A stretch of DNA of 64,000 bases from Methanoprimaticola sp964550065 (GCA_964550065.1 CAZJWD010000001.1:186001-250000), one strand, 5' to 3'. Shown: positions 43,725 through 52,071, counted from the stretch's first letter. The notes: generated by a model not told the origin, from the letters alone. Numbers and translations: made by a program.

Positions 43725-44117
43725 TCAGAACGGGGGCAGAAGGGAGATCTTCTGCCTGTCCCCTGCCTCATCCAGTCCGGAGCAGTCGCCCGTCATCCTG
43801 CCGATTTTTATCACAGGGTAGGGGGACACAGGTCTCCCATCCTCGCCGCTAAGCGGGGTCGGACCGTAGAAAATGCAGAACGCGCCGGGACCGGGCCAAT
43901 ACGCTATGTCTCCGGCCTCCAGTTCCGTCGTGCGTCCCTCCTTGGGCATTATGGCACTGAGGGGGCACTCGCAATAGAGCATCCCTCCGAGCATGTTGGT
44001 CTCCATGCTCAGAGGGAGCGAGAGCCAGATGGCGTTGGAGATGTCGGAGTCATCGAGTTCCGCGGGGTAGTCCCCGTTCCTCGTCCTCACGGTCATCCTG
44101 CTTGACAAATGCGCCAC
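43725..44117 (-). CDS. Cyclophilin-like beta-barrel protein (DUF369 type)
   Basis: A 130-residue protein of the archaeal cyclophilin-like family (PF04126-type). The segments LPLSMETNMLGGMLYCE and GDIAYWPGPGAFCIFYGPTP are typical. These proteins share the cyclophilin barrel, but prolyl isomerase activity is not established. The GTG at 44117 has GGAG upstream and is preferred; ATG 44096 is an alternative. It begins 15 bp after the ilvC stop and is probably cotranscribed with ilvC. Confidence 0.8.
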   Translation of the reverse strand: MAHLSSRMTVRTRNGDYPAELDDSDISNAIWLSLPLSMETNMLGGMLYCECPLSAIMPKEGRTTELEAGDIAYWPGPGAFCIFYGPTPLSGEDGRPVSPYPVIKIGRMTGDCSGLDEAGDRQKISLLPPF

Positions 44118-44132
44118 CCGGCTCCGAAGGTT

Positions 44133-45119
44133 TCAGTTCTTCCTCTCGAAGAGCTGGCGGATCTCCTTTCCGGTGATCTCCAGCTGGAGCTTCTTCTCGT
44201 CGGCCTCCATCTGCTTGAGGTTGACGAGTCCTGCTCCCCACTCGGCCCTCCACTGGTCCTTGAAGGTGCCGTTCTCGATCTCGTCCAGGATGGATTTCAT
44301 TCCGGCCTCGGACTGGGGTGTGATGACCCTGTCCCTCCTGGTCATTCCTCCGTACTCGGCGGTGTTGGAGACGACGTCCCACATGAGCTCGAATCCGCCC
44401 TTGATGATCAGGTCGTCGATGAGCTTGGTCTCGTGGAGGACCTCGAAGTAGGCCATCTCCGGAGGGTAGCCAGCCTCGGTCAGGGTCTTGAATCCGGCCC
44501 TGATCAGGGCGGTGAGACCTCCGCACAGGACAGCCTGCTCTCCGAACAGGTCGGTGTAGGTCTCGTTGTCGAAGACGGTCTCGAAGACGCCGGCGCGGGT
44601 GGATCCCAGACCCTTGGCGAGGGCGAGGGCGATGGCCTTGGCGTTTCCGGTGACATCCTGGTGGATGCAGATCAGTGCGGGGACTCCGAATCCCTCGACG
44701 AAAGCGACCCTCTCCATGTCTCCGGGGGACTTGGGGGCCATCATGATGACGTCAACGTCCGCGGGAGGCTGGATCAGCTTGTACGTGATGGCGAATCCGT
44801 GGGCGAACTCCAGGGCGGCTCCCTTCTTGAGGTTGGGGGCGACGTAGTCCCTGTAGATGTCGGGCTGGATCTCGTCGGGGAGCAGCATCATGACGACATC
44901 TGCGTCCTTGACGGCATCGCCGAACTCGGCGACCTTGAGTCCGTCCTCTTTTGCCTTGTTCCAGGATTTTCCGTCTTTCCTGACTCCGACGGTGACGTCG
45001 AGTCCGGAGTCGTGGAAGCACAGGGCCTGGGCCCTTCCCTGGGATCCGTATCCGAGGACGGCGACTTTCTTTCCAGCGAGGACCTTGAGGTCTGCATCAT
45101 TCTCATGGTAAATCTTCAT
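44133..45119 (-). CDS. ilvC: Ketol-acid reductoisomerase
   Basis: A 328-residue class I enzyme that isomerises and reduces acetolactate or acetohydroxybutyrate in valine, leucine and isoleucine synthesis. The NADPH-binding motif is VLGYGSQGRAQA (about 21-32). DVIMMAPKSPG and the Mg-binding DLFGEQAVLCGG (about 190-201) with the later EMAYFEVLHETKLI are intact. Other ilv genes are not adjacent. A TATA-like AGGTATAAATCC lies on the reverse strand at about 45152-45163. Confidence 0.96.
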   Translation of the reverse strand: MKIYHENDADLKVLAGKKVAVLGYGSQGRAQALCFHDSGLDVTVGVRKDGKSWNKAKEDGLKVAEFGDAVKDADVVMMLLPDEIQPDIYRDYVAPNLKKGAALEFAHGFAITYKLIQPPADVDVIMMAPKSPGDMERVAFVEGFGVPALICIHQDVTGNAKAIALALAKGLGSTRAGVFETVFDNETYTDLFGEQAVLCGGLTALIRAGFKTLTEAGYPPEMAYFEVLHETKLIDDLIIKGGFELMWDVVSNTAEYGGMTRRDRVITPQSEAGMKSILDEIENGTFKDQWRAEWGAGLVNLKQMEADEKKLQLEITGKEIRQLFERKN

Positions 45120-45240
45120 GATTACACCTATAGTCGCGCGTACTCACGCATAGGATTTATACCTTCTCGGAGGCGCGCGCCCGTGAGGCGGACTTCAGGC
45201 CTGCAATCCAATTTTATACATCCACTGTCTGGCGGTAGCT

Positions 45241-46614
45241 ATGGAGGCTACGGCGGAGGCTCGTGGAAGTTTCTCCGGCAGGATGGGTTTCCTGCTGGCA
45301 ACCGCAGGTTCAGCCGTGGGTCTCGGCAATCTCTGGCGTTTCCCTTATCTCACCGAGCAGTACGGCGGAGGGATCTTCCTGTTCGTATATCTGGTGCTCC
45401 TGGCGACGTTCGGGGTCGCGATGATGATCACCGAACTGGCTATAGGTAGGCGTACAGGGAAGTCGTGCTTCGATGCGCTGATGGACCTGAACGATAAGCA
45501 TCCCATAATCGGATGGATAGCCGTCCTGGTGCCGATAATAATCGTGCCGTACTACTGCGTCATAGGCGGCTGGGTCTCCAGGTACTTCTTCGGATACGCC
45601 ACCGGCGGAGCCGACCAGCTGGCATCAGAGGGCTTCTTCGAGGGATTCATGTCGATGGCCGTCGACGGCCTGGTCAATACCCCCGTGATATGGTTCCTCA
45701 TCTACGCCTGTCTGACCATTTTCATCGTGGTCCTCGGAGTCAAGAGGGGGATCGAGGGCGTCTGCAAGATCCTGATGCCTGCGCTCTTCGTTCTTCTGAT
45801 CGCCATCTGCATCTACATGCTGACGATCCCGGGGATCGAGGAAGGCCTCAGCTACTACCTGGTTCCGGATTTCAGCAAGCTGTCGTTCAAGACCGTGGCG
45901 GGAGCCATGGGCCAGCTGTTCTACTCGCTGTCCATCGCGATGGGTATCACGATCACATACGGGTCGTACATGAGGAAGAAGGAGAACATCGAGAAGTCCG
46001 CATACACCGTCGCTTTCACAGATGCGTTCGTCGCATTCCTGGCAGGGTTCATGGTCGTCCCCGCGGTCATCCTGTTCAGCGATGTCGGGATATCCAGCGG
46101 ACCCGGCCTCATGTTCAGCACAATGCCCCTGGTGTTCCAGGAGATGCCCGCAGGGGAGATCGTCGGCACCGCCTTCTTCGCACTCGCGCTGTTCTCCGCA
46201 TTGACCTCGTCCATGGCTTTAATGGAAGCCGTTGTGTCCGTCATCAGGGACCGTTGGCACATAACCCGTCTGAAGGCCTGTGCGCTGTGCGGAGCCATAA
46301 TCGTGCTCGTAGGTCTTCTGTCATGCACCGGATACGGTCCGCTGAGCTTCATCCAGCCCCTGGGCATGTGCTTCCTGGACTTCTTCGACTTCCTGACCAA
46401 CTCCATACTGATGCCTGTGGTCGCTCTGATTACCAGCATCCTGGTCGGCTATGTGGTGTCCACCAGGTATGTCATAGACGAGGTGGAGTCCTCCGGGTGC
46501 GAGTTCAGGACCAAGAACCTCTACACGTTCGTGATCAAGTACCTGTCACCCGTCGTTATGATCATCATCCTCGCTGTGGGGATTCTCAGTGCCATGGGCG
46601 TGTACACCATCTGA
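45241..46614 (+). CDS. Sodium-dependent transporter, NSS family
   Basis: A 457-residue LeuT-fold carrier with about 12 helices. The Na+/substrate-binding first helix is GSAVGLGNLWRFPYLTEQYGGG (about 23-44, read in two blocks), and the SALTSSMALMEAVVS helix (about 320) is typical. Prokaryotic NSS proteins import amino acids with Na+. TATA: ATTTTATACATC about 20-30 bp upstream, so the mRNA is near leaderless. Confidence 0.93.
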   Translation: MEATAEARGSFSGRMGFLLATAGSAVGLGNLWRFPYLTEQYGGGIFLFVYLVLLATFGVAMMITELAIGRRTGKSCFDALMDLNDKHPIIGWIAVLVPIIIVPYYCVIGGWVSRYFFGYATGGADQLASEGFFEGFMSMAVDGLVNTPVIWFLIYACLTIFIVVLGVKRGIEGVCKILMPALFVLLIAICIYMLTIPGIEEGLSYYLVPDFSKLSFKTVAGAMGQLFYSLSIAMGITITYGSYMRKKENIEKSAYTVAFTDAFVAFLAGFMVVPAVILFSDVGISSGPGLMFSTMPLVFQEMPAGEIVGTAFFALALFSALTSSMALMEAVVSVIRDRWHITRLKACALCGAIIVLVGLLSCTGYGPLSFIQPLGMCFLDFFDFLTNSILMPVVALITSILVGYVVSTRYVIDEVESSGCEFRTKNLYTFVIKYLSPVVMIIILAVGILSAMGVYTI

Positions 46615-46666
46615 GCCGATGGTAGTTTTATAATCGGTCGTCTTCGGATATGCAGGAGGCACGTCC

Positions 46667-47131
46667 GTGACGGATCCCATAGAGTGTTCGAAGAAGATGG
46701 TCCTGGTATTCCCCAAGAAGATGAGCCAGTGCATCAGGCTGTATGCCGACAGGTATCTCAAGGACACCAAGATCAAGCCCCAGTACCTTCCGATAATCCA
46801 TTACATCGGGATGAGCGACGGGATCTCACAGAAGAGCCTGAACGAGGAGATGCCTTATGACAAGTCCTACATATCTATGATCGTCCGTGACCTGACCGAT
46901 ATGGGGCTGGTTTACAATGATAGCACCGGCAAGGCGCAGAGTCTGCATCTCACGGAGCAGGGCACGAACGTGTTCGCCATGTGCAGGATGATGTCCGACC
47001 TTCTCGACAGCAATCTGTTCACTGTTCTGACCAGGGAGGAGTTCGAGACTCTCGAGGTCATCATGGCCAAGCTCGATTCCAGATTGGACGAAATGATGGC
47101 TCAGATTTCCCAAGAGGGAAAGGTTAGTTGA
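46667..47131 (+). CDS. MarR-family regulator of the adjacent drug exporter
   Basis: A 154-residue winged-helix protein. The start is GTG 46667, fixed by AGGAGG 7 nt upstream. The helix-turn-helix is at about 56-80 (SQKSLNEEMPYDKSYISMIVRDL) and the wing follows at GLVYNDSTGK. Its stop codon lies inside a perfect 8-4-8 palindrome (47124-47143), and a related half-palindrome sits by the MFS promoter. It most likely represses the MFS gene, perhaps with itself. Confidence 0.9.
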   Translation: MTDPIECSKKMVLVFPKKMSQCIRLYADRYLKDTKIKPQYLPIIHYIGMSDGISQKSLNEEMPYDKSYISMIVRDLTDMGLVYNDSTGKAQSLHLTEQGTNVFAMCRMMSDLLDSNLFTVLTREEFETLEVIMAKLDSRLDEMMAQISQEGKVS

Positions 47132-47143
47132 AAACTCAACTAA
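47124..47143. promoter_or_regulatory. TTAGTTGA-AAAC-TCAACTAA palindrome
   Basis: Perfect 8-bp arms around 4 bp. The TGA of the upstream marR gene is part of the left arm. Proposed MarR binding site. Confidence 0.6.
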
Positions 47144-47243
47144 TGATTTTTCTCATCATATGTCCTATTTTAGAAAAAATTTTAAAACACATATTTAAAA
47201 TAAACACTTTAGGCATATCCTAAAAATTTCGTTATTTCTGCGG

Positions 47244-47276
47244 TTAGTTGATTCTGTCAATAGTATAGTTAATATA
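47244..47276 (+). promoter_or_regulatory. Second MarR half-site and promoter of the MFS gene
   Basis: TTAGTTGA recurs at 47244-47251, followed by TTCTGTCAATAG, a degenerate right arm. It abuts TATAGTTAATATA (47264-47276), which is about 48 bp before the MFS start. A repressor bound here would block TBP/TFB. The 47144-47243 stretch is AT-rich, with another TATA-like ATATTTAAAA at 47191-47200. Confidence 0.5.
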
Positions 47277-47323
47277 CAGCATCCACTCAAGGGGGTTCAG
47301 TGCAGAATCCTGGAGGGATTCAC

Positions 47324-48928
47324 ATGGCAGCTGAACAAGTGACTTACAAAAACATAGATCCGAAGGTGCGTAACGTCATCATGCTTGGTCTCTGCGTCGC
47401 CATGATGGGCGCATGCTTTGACGGGACGATCGTGGGTACCATCGGAACCAAGCTGGCTGAGGACCTGGGCGGTCTGAGCCTCTATTCTTGGATGGTCACA
47501 GCATATCTTCTGTGCGAGACCATCATGATCCCCATAGCGGGAAAGCTATCCGACATCTACGGAAGGAAGCCCCTCTTCCTCCTGGGTCTCGGACTCTTCA
47601 CAGCCGGGTCCGTCGTCGCCGGTCTGTCCATGAACATGGAGATGTTCATCATCTGCCGTGCCGTCCAGGGTCTCGGTGGAGGTATCCTGATCCCTGTGGC
47701 CACTGCGGCGGTCGCAGACCTTTACGCCCCCCGTGAGAGGGCTAGGATGCAGGGTATCCTCGGAGCAATCTTCGGTGTCGGAAGCGGAATCGGCCCTCTC
47801 CTCGGAGGGTACATCGAGGGAGCACTCAGCTGGCACTGGTGCTTCTACATCAACGTCCCTCTGGCGCTCATAGCGTTCATACTGACAATCAAGAAGTTCC
47901 CCACACCCATCAACGATGAGGAGAAGCACATCGATTACAAGGGGATCGCAGTCCTCACCCTGCTCCTGCTTGACATCATCCTGTTGTTCGAGTTCGGAGG
48001 CAGCAAGTTCGAGTGGGTCAGCGTCGAGACCATCGCGATGGTCATCCTGATGATCGTGCTCATAGTGCTGTTCGTCAAGATCGAGAAGAAGGCGCTGGAT
48101 CCCATATTGGCGCCTCATTTGATCCACAACAAGACCGTGATCATGGCGGCCATATTCATGGCGGTGTTCGGAATCGGAATGATCGGCGCCATGATGTTCA
48201 CCAACATGTTGGCCGTCGGGGTGTTCGGACTGACCACCCTGGAGGCGGGAGTCTGGTCACTGGCGTTGGTCTGCGGTATGATGATCACATCGATGGTGTC
48301 CGGTGCGTTGGTCAACAGGACGGGATACAAGCTCTGGCTCATCGCTGGACCGATCCTGTGCTTCCTCGGACTGTACCATCTGTCCGGCATGACCATCACC
48401 ACTGACATGGTCGGTGCGATGTTCATGGACCCCGAATACCTTCAGGACCAGTTCATGGTAAGGTACCTCACAGGCACGTTCGTCCTCGGTCTCGGTCTCG
48501 GATGCATGATGTCCGTCATCATGTCCGCCGTCCAGAACAGCTCCAAGACCACCGAGATGGGAATGACGACCTCCTCGGTCAACTTGGTCAGATCCATCGG
48601 AACCACGATGGGTACCGCCATATTCACCATGGTCATCAACGCCAGGCTCTCCACGGAGCTCATGACCTATGTGCCTGACAAGTACAACGAGCTGCTCCAC
48701 GACACAGGAGTTCTCGGACAAATCCCTCAGCTGATTCAGGAGGGCAACATCGAAGGTGCCATGGGCGTCATAGTGGCGTTCAGCAACAGTGTGGACTTCT
48801 CGTTCCTCGCGGGTGGAGTCATCCTGCTGCTTCTGGTGATCGTCGGAGTCATATTCAAGGCCGAGAAGCCTGAGGAGGACCCCGATTTCGAGGCCCTCAA
48901 GAGGAAGATCGAGCAGGGCGAGGAGTGA
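47324..48928 (+). CDS. MFS multidrug exporter (DHA2, 14 helices)
   Basis: A 534-residue protein of the EmrB/QacA class. Motif A is GKLSDIYGRKPLFLLG near 70 and motif C is GIGPLLGGYI near 155, marking a drug/H+ antiporter. ATG 47324 is preferred because GGAGGG precedes it; a GTG 8 codons upstream is possible. The preceding marR gene and two operator-like sites suggest inducible expression. A GC hairpin follows the stop. Confidence 0.93.
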   Translation: MAAEQVTYKNIDPKVRNVIMLGLCVAMMGACFDGTIVGTIGTKLAEDLGGLSLYSWMVTAYLLCETIMIPIAGKLSDIYGRKPLFLLGLGLFTAGSVVAGLSMNMEMFIICRAVQGLGGGILIPVATAAVADLYAPRERARMQGILGAIFGVGSGIGPLLGGYIEGALSWHWCFYINVPLALIAFILTIKKFPTPINDEEKHIDYKGIAVLTLLLLDIILLFEFGGSKFEWVSVETIAMVILMIVLIVLFVKIEKKALDPILAPHLIHNKTVIMAAIFMAVFGIGMIGAMMFTNMLAVGVFGLTTLEAGVWSLALVCGMMITSMVSGALVNRTGYKLWLIAGPILCFLGLYHLSGMTITTDMVGAMFMDPEYLQDQFMVRYLTGTFVLGLGLGCMMSVIMSAVQNSSKTTEMGMTTSSVNLVRSIGTTMGTAIFTMVINARLSTELMTYVPDKYNELLHDTGVLGQIPQLIQEGNIEGAMGVIVAFSNSVDFSFLAGGVILLLLVIVGVIFKAEKPEEDPDFEALKRKIEQGEE

Positions 48929-48945
48929 TTCCGCCTCAAGGGTGG

Positions 48946-48961
48946 CGGGGCTTTGGCCCCG
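48946..48961 (+). terminator. Terminator of the MFS exporter gene
   Basis: CGGGGC-TTTG-GCCCCG is a perfect 6-bp stem 18 bp past the stop, nested in a weaker CCGCC/GGCGG pairing. Confidence 0.45.
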
Positions 48962-49003
48962 TCCCCTCAAAACACCCTTCTACTTCCACTTCTTCCCGGT
49001 TCC

Positions 49004-49564
49004 ATGGATTTCATGGAGCGTGCCCGTCGCGGCATCACCACAAGCGATTCCGACGAAGACATAGGGATGTTCCTGGACGCTATGGATCGGGCCCACAGCC
49101 TCTGTGAGAGGTTCAATGTCCCGTGCACCCCATGGTCCGAAAGGAAATCCATTCTGGAGGAGCTCTTCGGCCAGGAGTTGGATGGGGGCACCTCGATCAA
49201 TCCGACGTTCTTCTGCGATGTCGGCACCAATATCACTCTGGGTCGGAGCGTCCGCATCAATTTCGATTGCGTGATCCTGGATTCCGCAGAGGTTTTCATC
49301 GGGGATTACACGATGATAGCACCCAAGGTGTGCATAGCCACCCCATCCCATATGTTCCCTCCTGAGGATCGTCGCAGGGTTGCCACCAAGGCGCTTCCGG
49401 TCAGGATAGGCAGCGATGTCTGGGTCGGGGCAGGGGCGATGATCCTCCAGGGAGTCACCATCGGGGACGGAGCCGTGATCGGTGCCGGGGCCGTGGTTAA
49501 CAGGGATGTTCCTTCCGGGGAGACCTACGTCGGGGTGCCCGCAGGGCCGATCAGGAGGGATTGA
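49004..49564 (+). CDS. Sugar O-acetyltransferase (hexapeptide-repeat, LacA/Maa family)
   Basis: A 186-residue left-handed beta-helix acetyltransferase. The N-terminal Maa domain (about 1-55) precedes the hexapeptide repeats; the catalytic His lies in IATPSHMFPPEDRR (about 111) and the C-terminal repeat ends with VGVPAGPIRRD. Members acetylate maltose, galactosides or related sugars with acetyl-CoA. The start at 49004 matches the family. The nitrilase-like gene starts immediately after the stop (49566), so the two form an operon. Confidence 0.9.
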   Translation: MDFMERARRGITTSDSDEDIGMFLDAMDRAHSLCERFNVPCTPWSERKSILEELFGQELDGGTSINPTFFCDVGTNITLGRSVRINFDCVILDSAEVFIGDYTMIAPKVCIATPSHMFPPEDRRRVATKALPVRIGSDVWVGAGAMILQGVTIGDGAVIGAGAVVNRDVPSGETYVGVPAGPIRRD

Positions 49565-49565
49565 G

Positions 49566-50369
49566 ATGAGGGACCTCCGTCTTGCGATGGTCTCCATGAA
49601 CTCCCGCGTGGGGGACATCGGAGGTAATCTGGATCGGATGGCAGCGTTTTGTTCCAGGGCGTCGGAGTGCGGGGCGGACATCATCTGCTTCCCGGAGCTG
49701 AGTCTCACCGGATACGCCATGCCTGACAGTGCGTCTTTGGTCATGGGCGAGGATTCGGATGAGTTCGGGAGGATCATGGATTTCACCCGCGATTCCGGTG
49801 TCTGCGTCTGCTTCGGTTATGTCGGCACAGGGCCGTCGGTATGTCAGGCTCTGGTGGAGGACGGGAAGGTCGTCGGAATCTACAGGAAGACCCATCTGGG
49901 CGACAGGGAGGAGCTGTGCATGGTCCCGGGCGATGAGCTCAACGTTTTCCGGACATCGCGTGCGAACATAGCGATACAGCTCTGCTGGGAAGCTCATTTC
50001 CCGGAGATCACGGGTACATACGCTCTGAAGGGTGCGGACCTGGTCCTGATGCCCTTCGGTTCGGGATTGGGCGGAGAGCGCAGGAGGTCATCTTGGAACA
50101 GGGTGCTGCCTGCGAGGGCTTATGACAACACTGTATACATCGGTGCCTGCAACGCATACGGCCCCACAGGTGTCGGCACGGTGCTGGGCGGAGGTGTGTC
50201 CATCCACGATTGTCGCGGCGTAGTCATGGCAGAGGATTATTCCGGAGAATGCATGGTGTGCGCGGATCTGACTTCGGAGCCGTTGGAGCGCATCCGTGCG
50301 GAAGGTTACGAGAACATGAGGGACCTGTATTTCCTGGACAAGAGGCGTCCGGAACTGTACTTCAGATGA
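49566..50369 (+). CDS. Carbon-nitrogen hydrolase (nitrilase superfamily)
   Basis: A 267-residue amidase-type member. The catalytic triad is E in CFPELSLTGY (about 44), K in IYRKTHL (about 111) and C in LCWEAHFPE (about 141-149). The branch cannot be assigned with certainty; the compact size and tyrosine-rich active-site loop suit a small-amide hydrolase such as an omega-amidase or N-carbamoyl hydrolase. Coupled to the acetyltransferase gene. Confidence 0.88.
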   Translation: MRDLRLAMVSMNSRVGDIGGNLDRMAAFCSRASECGADIICFPELSLTGYAMPDSASLVMGEDSDEFGRIMDFTRDSGVCVCFGYVGTGPSVCQALVEDGKVVGIYRKTHLGDREELCMVPGDELNVFRTSRANIAIQLCWEAHFPEITGTYALKGADLVLMPFGSGLGGERRRSSWNRVLPARAYDNTVYIGACNAYGPTGVGTVLGGGVSIHDCRGVVMAEDYSGECMVCADLTSEPLERIRAEGYENMRDLYFLDKRRPELYFR

Positions 50370-50575
50370 TCGGGTTTGAGAATGATATGCGGTGCGCCCG
50401 GCGTGATACTACGGTTACGGCAATGATTTGCCGGGCGCGAGTGATGTGAGTATCGGCATCGTCTGCGTATTTCTCTGATATCCACCTCCTCGTTCAGTAT
50501 CGTATCTACAAGTTCCGGATCGTCATATTCGGAAGTCCAGAAACCTTTTGCCAGACGGCGGATGTCCAATTTCAT
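50306..50575 (-). other. Reverse-strand reading frame, probably a gene remnant
   Basis: From ATG 50575 (overlapping the previous ORF as ATGA) the frame runs 89 codons. The first 45 residues (MKLDIRRLAKGFWTSEYDDP...) look protein-like and acidic. The rest is encoded by a GC hairpin and by the tail of the nitrilase gene, so it is probably a truncated gene. An alternative GTG start lies at 50587. No family recognised. Confidence 0.3.
50394..50438 (+). terminator. Hairpin after the nitrilase-like gene
   Basis: GCGCCCGGC (50394-50402) and GCCGGGCGC (50430-50438) are perfect 9-bp arms around a 27-nt loop, 25 bp past the stop. The large loop is unusual for a terminator. Confidence 0.35.
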
Positions 50576-50703
50576 GAGGCCATCCACCTGCCCGGATTCT
50601 GACAGTCTCCGTCATAACGGGTCGTGAGGGCAAGCCCGAACCATTCCACGGTTGCGGTTTCCGTGAGATCGGCATCATGTTGGACTCTCATGTCGACTGA
50701 CAT
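50572..50703 (-). other. Possible 43-residue ORF behind the first iron-box pair
   Basis: ATG 50703 opens MSVDMRVQHDADLTETATVEW and continues to a TGA at 50572-50574, overlapping the next frame as ATGA. The start codon is only 5 bp from an iron box. The product has no recognised domain. It could be an iron-regulated micro-protein or the stump of a lost gene. Confidence 0.3.
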
Positions 50704-50707
50704 TAAA

Positions 50708-50751
50708 TTTAGGAATACCTAAACAGTATTTATAATTTAGGTTTACCTAAA
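50708..50751 (-). promoter_or_regulatory. First pair of iron-box (DtxR/IdeR-like) palindromes
   Basis: TTTAGG-AATA-CCTAAA at 50708-50723 and TTTAGG-TTTA-CCTAAA at 50736-50751, centres 28 bp apart. The half-site TTAGG resembles that of metal-dependent DtxR/MntR-type repressors. They face the tiny ORFs on the reverse strand; no plus-strand gene begins nearby. Confidence 0.6.
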
Positions 50752-50808
50752 ATTTAGATCAGATGTACGGTTTCGTATATGGTATCATATTCATGTTGTG
50801 TAGAAGAT

Positions 50809-50826
50809 GCCGGGGATGACCCCGGC
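50809..50826 (-). terminator. Terminator of the flavodoxin gene
   Basis: GCCGGGG-ATGA-CCCCGGC forms a perfect 7-bp stem with a tetraloop, 25 bp past the flavodoxin stop. Confidence 0.55.
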
Positions 50827-50850
50827 TGTAGCAGAGTTTTGAGTGTCCGA

Positions 50851-51276
50851 TCAGGAGCACATGAGTTTTCCGAGGTTCCTGCACTCCTCAGCCTCGGCGG
50901 CACCGGGTGAGAGGTTGGCGATGACCCCGTCATTGGCGAGGTTGGCACCGGCGGCTTTGCACCTGTCTGCCCAGTCCCTCATCCACTGTCCGTCTCCCCA
51001 GTCATAGGATCCGAAGATTCCGATTCTTTTTCCGGATAGAAATCCCTCTACGGCTGAGAACATTGGTTCGAACACATCCTCCTCGAGGATCTCATCTCCC
51101 ATCGCTGGGCATCCGAATGCGATTGCATCGTATTTCGCGACGTCTGCGGGTCCGAAGCTGTCGGCTGTGATTACGTCGGTTTCGGCGCCGGCCGATCTGG
51201 CTCCCTCTGCGACGAGTTTCGCCATCTCCTCGGTGTTTCCGGTGTCGCTCCAATATACAACTGCGATGTTTGCCAT
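50851..51276 (-). CDS. Flavodoxin
   Basis: A 141-residue short-chain flavodoxin. The FMN phosphate loop is WSDTGNTEEMA (about 8-18), and the isoalloxazine-binding loops are at GCPAMGDEILEE (about 54) and GSYDWGDGQWM (about 87). The ATG at 51276 is preferred over a TTG one codon earlier. Two iron boxes lie directly upstream, so the gene is probably derepressed in low iron to replace ferredoxin. Ech hydrogenase genes, which use ferredoxin, lie 420 bp away. Confidence 0.94.
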   Translation of the reverse strand: MANIAVVYWSDTGNTEEMAKLVAEGARSAGAETDVITADSFGPADVAKYDAIAFGCPAMGDEILEEDVFEPMFSAVEGFLSGKRIGIFGSYDWGDGQWMRDWADRCKAAGANLANDGVIANLSPGAAEAEECRNLGKLMCS

Positions 51277-51280
51277 CAAT

Positions 51281-51324
51281 TTTAGGAATACCTAAAAACT
51301 ATATAATATTTAGGAAAGCCTAAA
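51281..51324 (-). promoter_or_regulatory. Second pair of iron-box palindromes, flavodoxin promoter
   Basis: TTTAGG-AATA-CCTAAA at 51281-51296 and TTTAGG-AAAG-CCTAAA at 51309-51324. Centres are 28 bp apart, exactly as in the pair at 50708-50751. A TATA-like TATATAATATT (51300-51310) lies between them, so a bound repressor would cover the promoter. Confidence 0.65.
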
Positions 51325-51636
51325 AGTATTCGGAATCGGCGACGTTACACAGTTCGTTTTCACGAATACTACAATTATCTGGCTATGTTATCTCCACAGG
51401 TTACCATCCGTCTTTCGAATCGGCGGGATTGAAGAGAAGATTACCAGCGGATATGTCATCGAATTCTGCATGGGCACGTCAATCACAATAGTCTCGGTGT
51501 CGGTTTCGACTCAAGGGGGATATCTTGGTGTTCATCCAGACCTATCCCATATGCGGCAATGGGCAGACCGGATGGGAAGCACGACGCGCTGACATACGAG
51601 GCCTGCAGGGATTCGACTGAATCTGATCAACAAACG
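51325..51636. other. Intergenic region without a recognisable gene
   Basis: This 312-bp stretch between the flavodoxin promoter and the ech terminator has only short frames. A plus-strand frame of about 60 codons at 51490-51680 shows no family resemblance. No repeat or RNA structure stands out. Confidence 0.4.
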
Positions 51637-51654
51637 GTCCGGCGGATGCCGGAC
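51637..51654 (-). terminator. Terminator of the ech operon
   Basis: GTCCGGC-GGAT-GCCGGAC is a perfect 7-bp stem with a tetraloop, 41 bp past the echF stop. On the reverse strand it is followed by CGTTTGTT. Confidence 0.6.
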
Positions 51655-51695
51655 GTTCTTAGCAAAAAGGTTTAGCGGGGGAATGACCCCCATAC

Positions 51696-52067
51696 TCAGG
51701 ATTCGGACTCCGGTTTTTCCTTCGGGCGCTCCGGCACGGCGATGGTGTCCGTGACCTTGCCGTATCCCGGTTCGGTGTATCCAGGAACCACTTCCAGGCA
51801 GCTCTTGGGACAGGAGTCCGAACAGTACCCGCATTGGATGCACAGCATCCTGTCCACGGAGAACGTCCTTCCGGGTTTGTCTACGGTTATCGCGTGAGTG
51901 GGGCACTTTTTGGAGCAGATTCCGCACAGGATGCAGTCCGACGGATCGAACTCCAGATGGCCGCGGCTTCTCTCCGGGTATTCCCTTGGTTCGGCGGGGT
52001 AGTTCCTGGTCGCCGGTTTCGAGAACAGGTTGGAAAGTAGCTTTCCTCCGAACTTCATGATCGCCAT
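51696..52067 (-). CDS. echF: Ech hydrogenase subunit F (2[4Fe-4S] ferredoxin-like)
   Basis: A 123-residue polyferredoxin, homologous to NuoI. Two cluster motifs are complete: CILCGICSKKCP (about 41-52) and CIQCGYCSDSCP (about 72-83). It passes electrons from soluble ferredoxin toward the small subunit. AGGTGATATC precedes the ATG. It is the last gene of the ech operon, 4 bp after echE. Confidence 0.93.
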   Translation of the reverse strand: MAIMKFGGKLLSNLFSKPATRNYPAEPREYPERSRGHLEFDPSDCILCGICSKKCPTHAITVDKPGRTFSVDRMLCIQCGYCSDSCPKSCLEVVPGYTEPGYGKVTDTIAVPERPKEKPESES

Positions 52068-52071
52068 GATA

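Noticed and set aside
44109..45449. 446-codon frame antisense to ilvC
   Set aside because: Low-complexity D/G/E/V composition and full overlap with a clear ketol-acid reductoisomerase.
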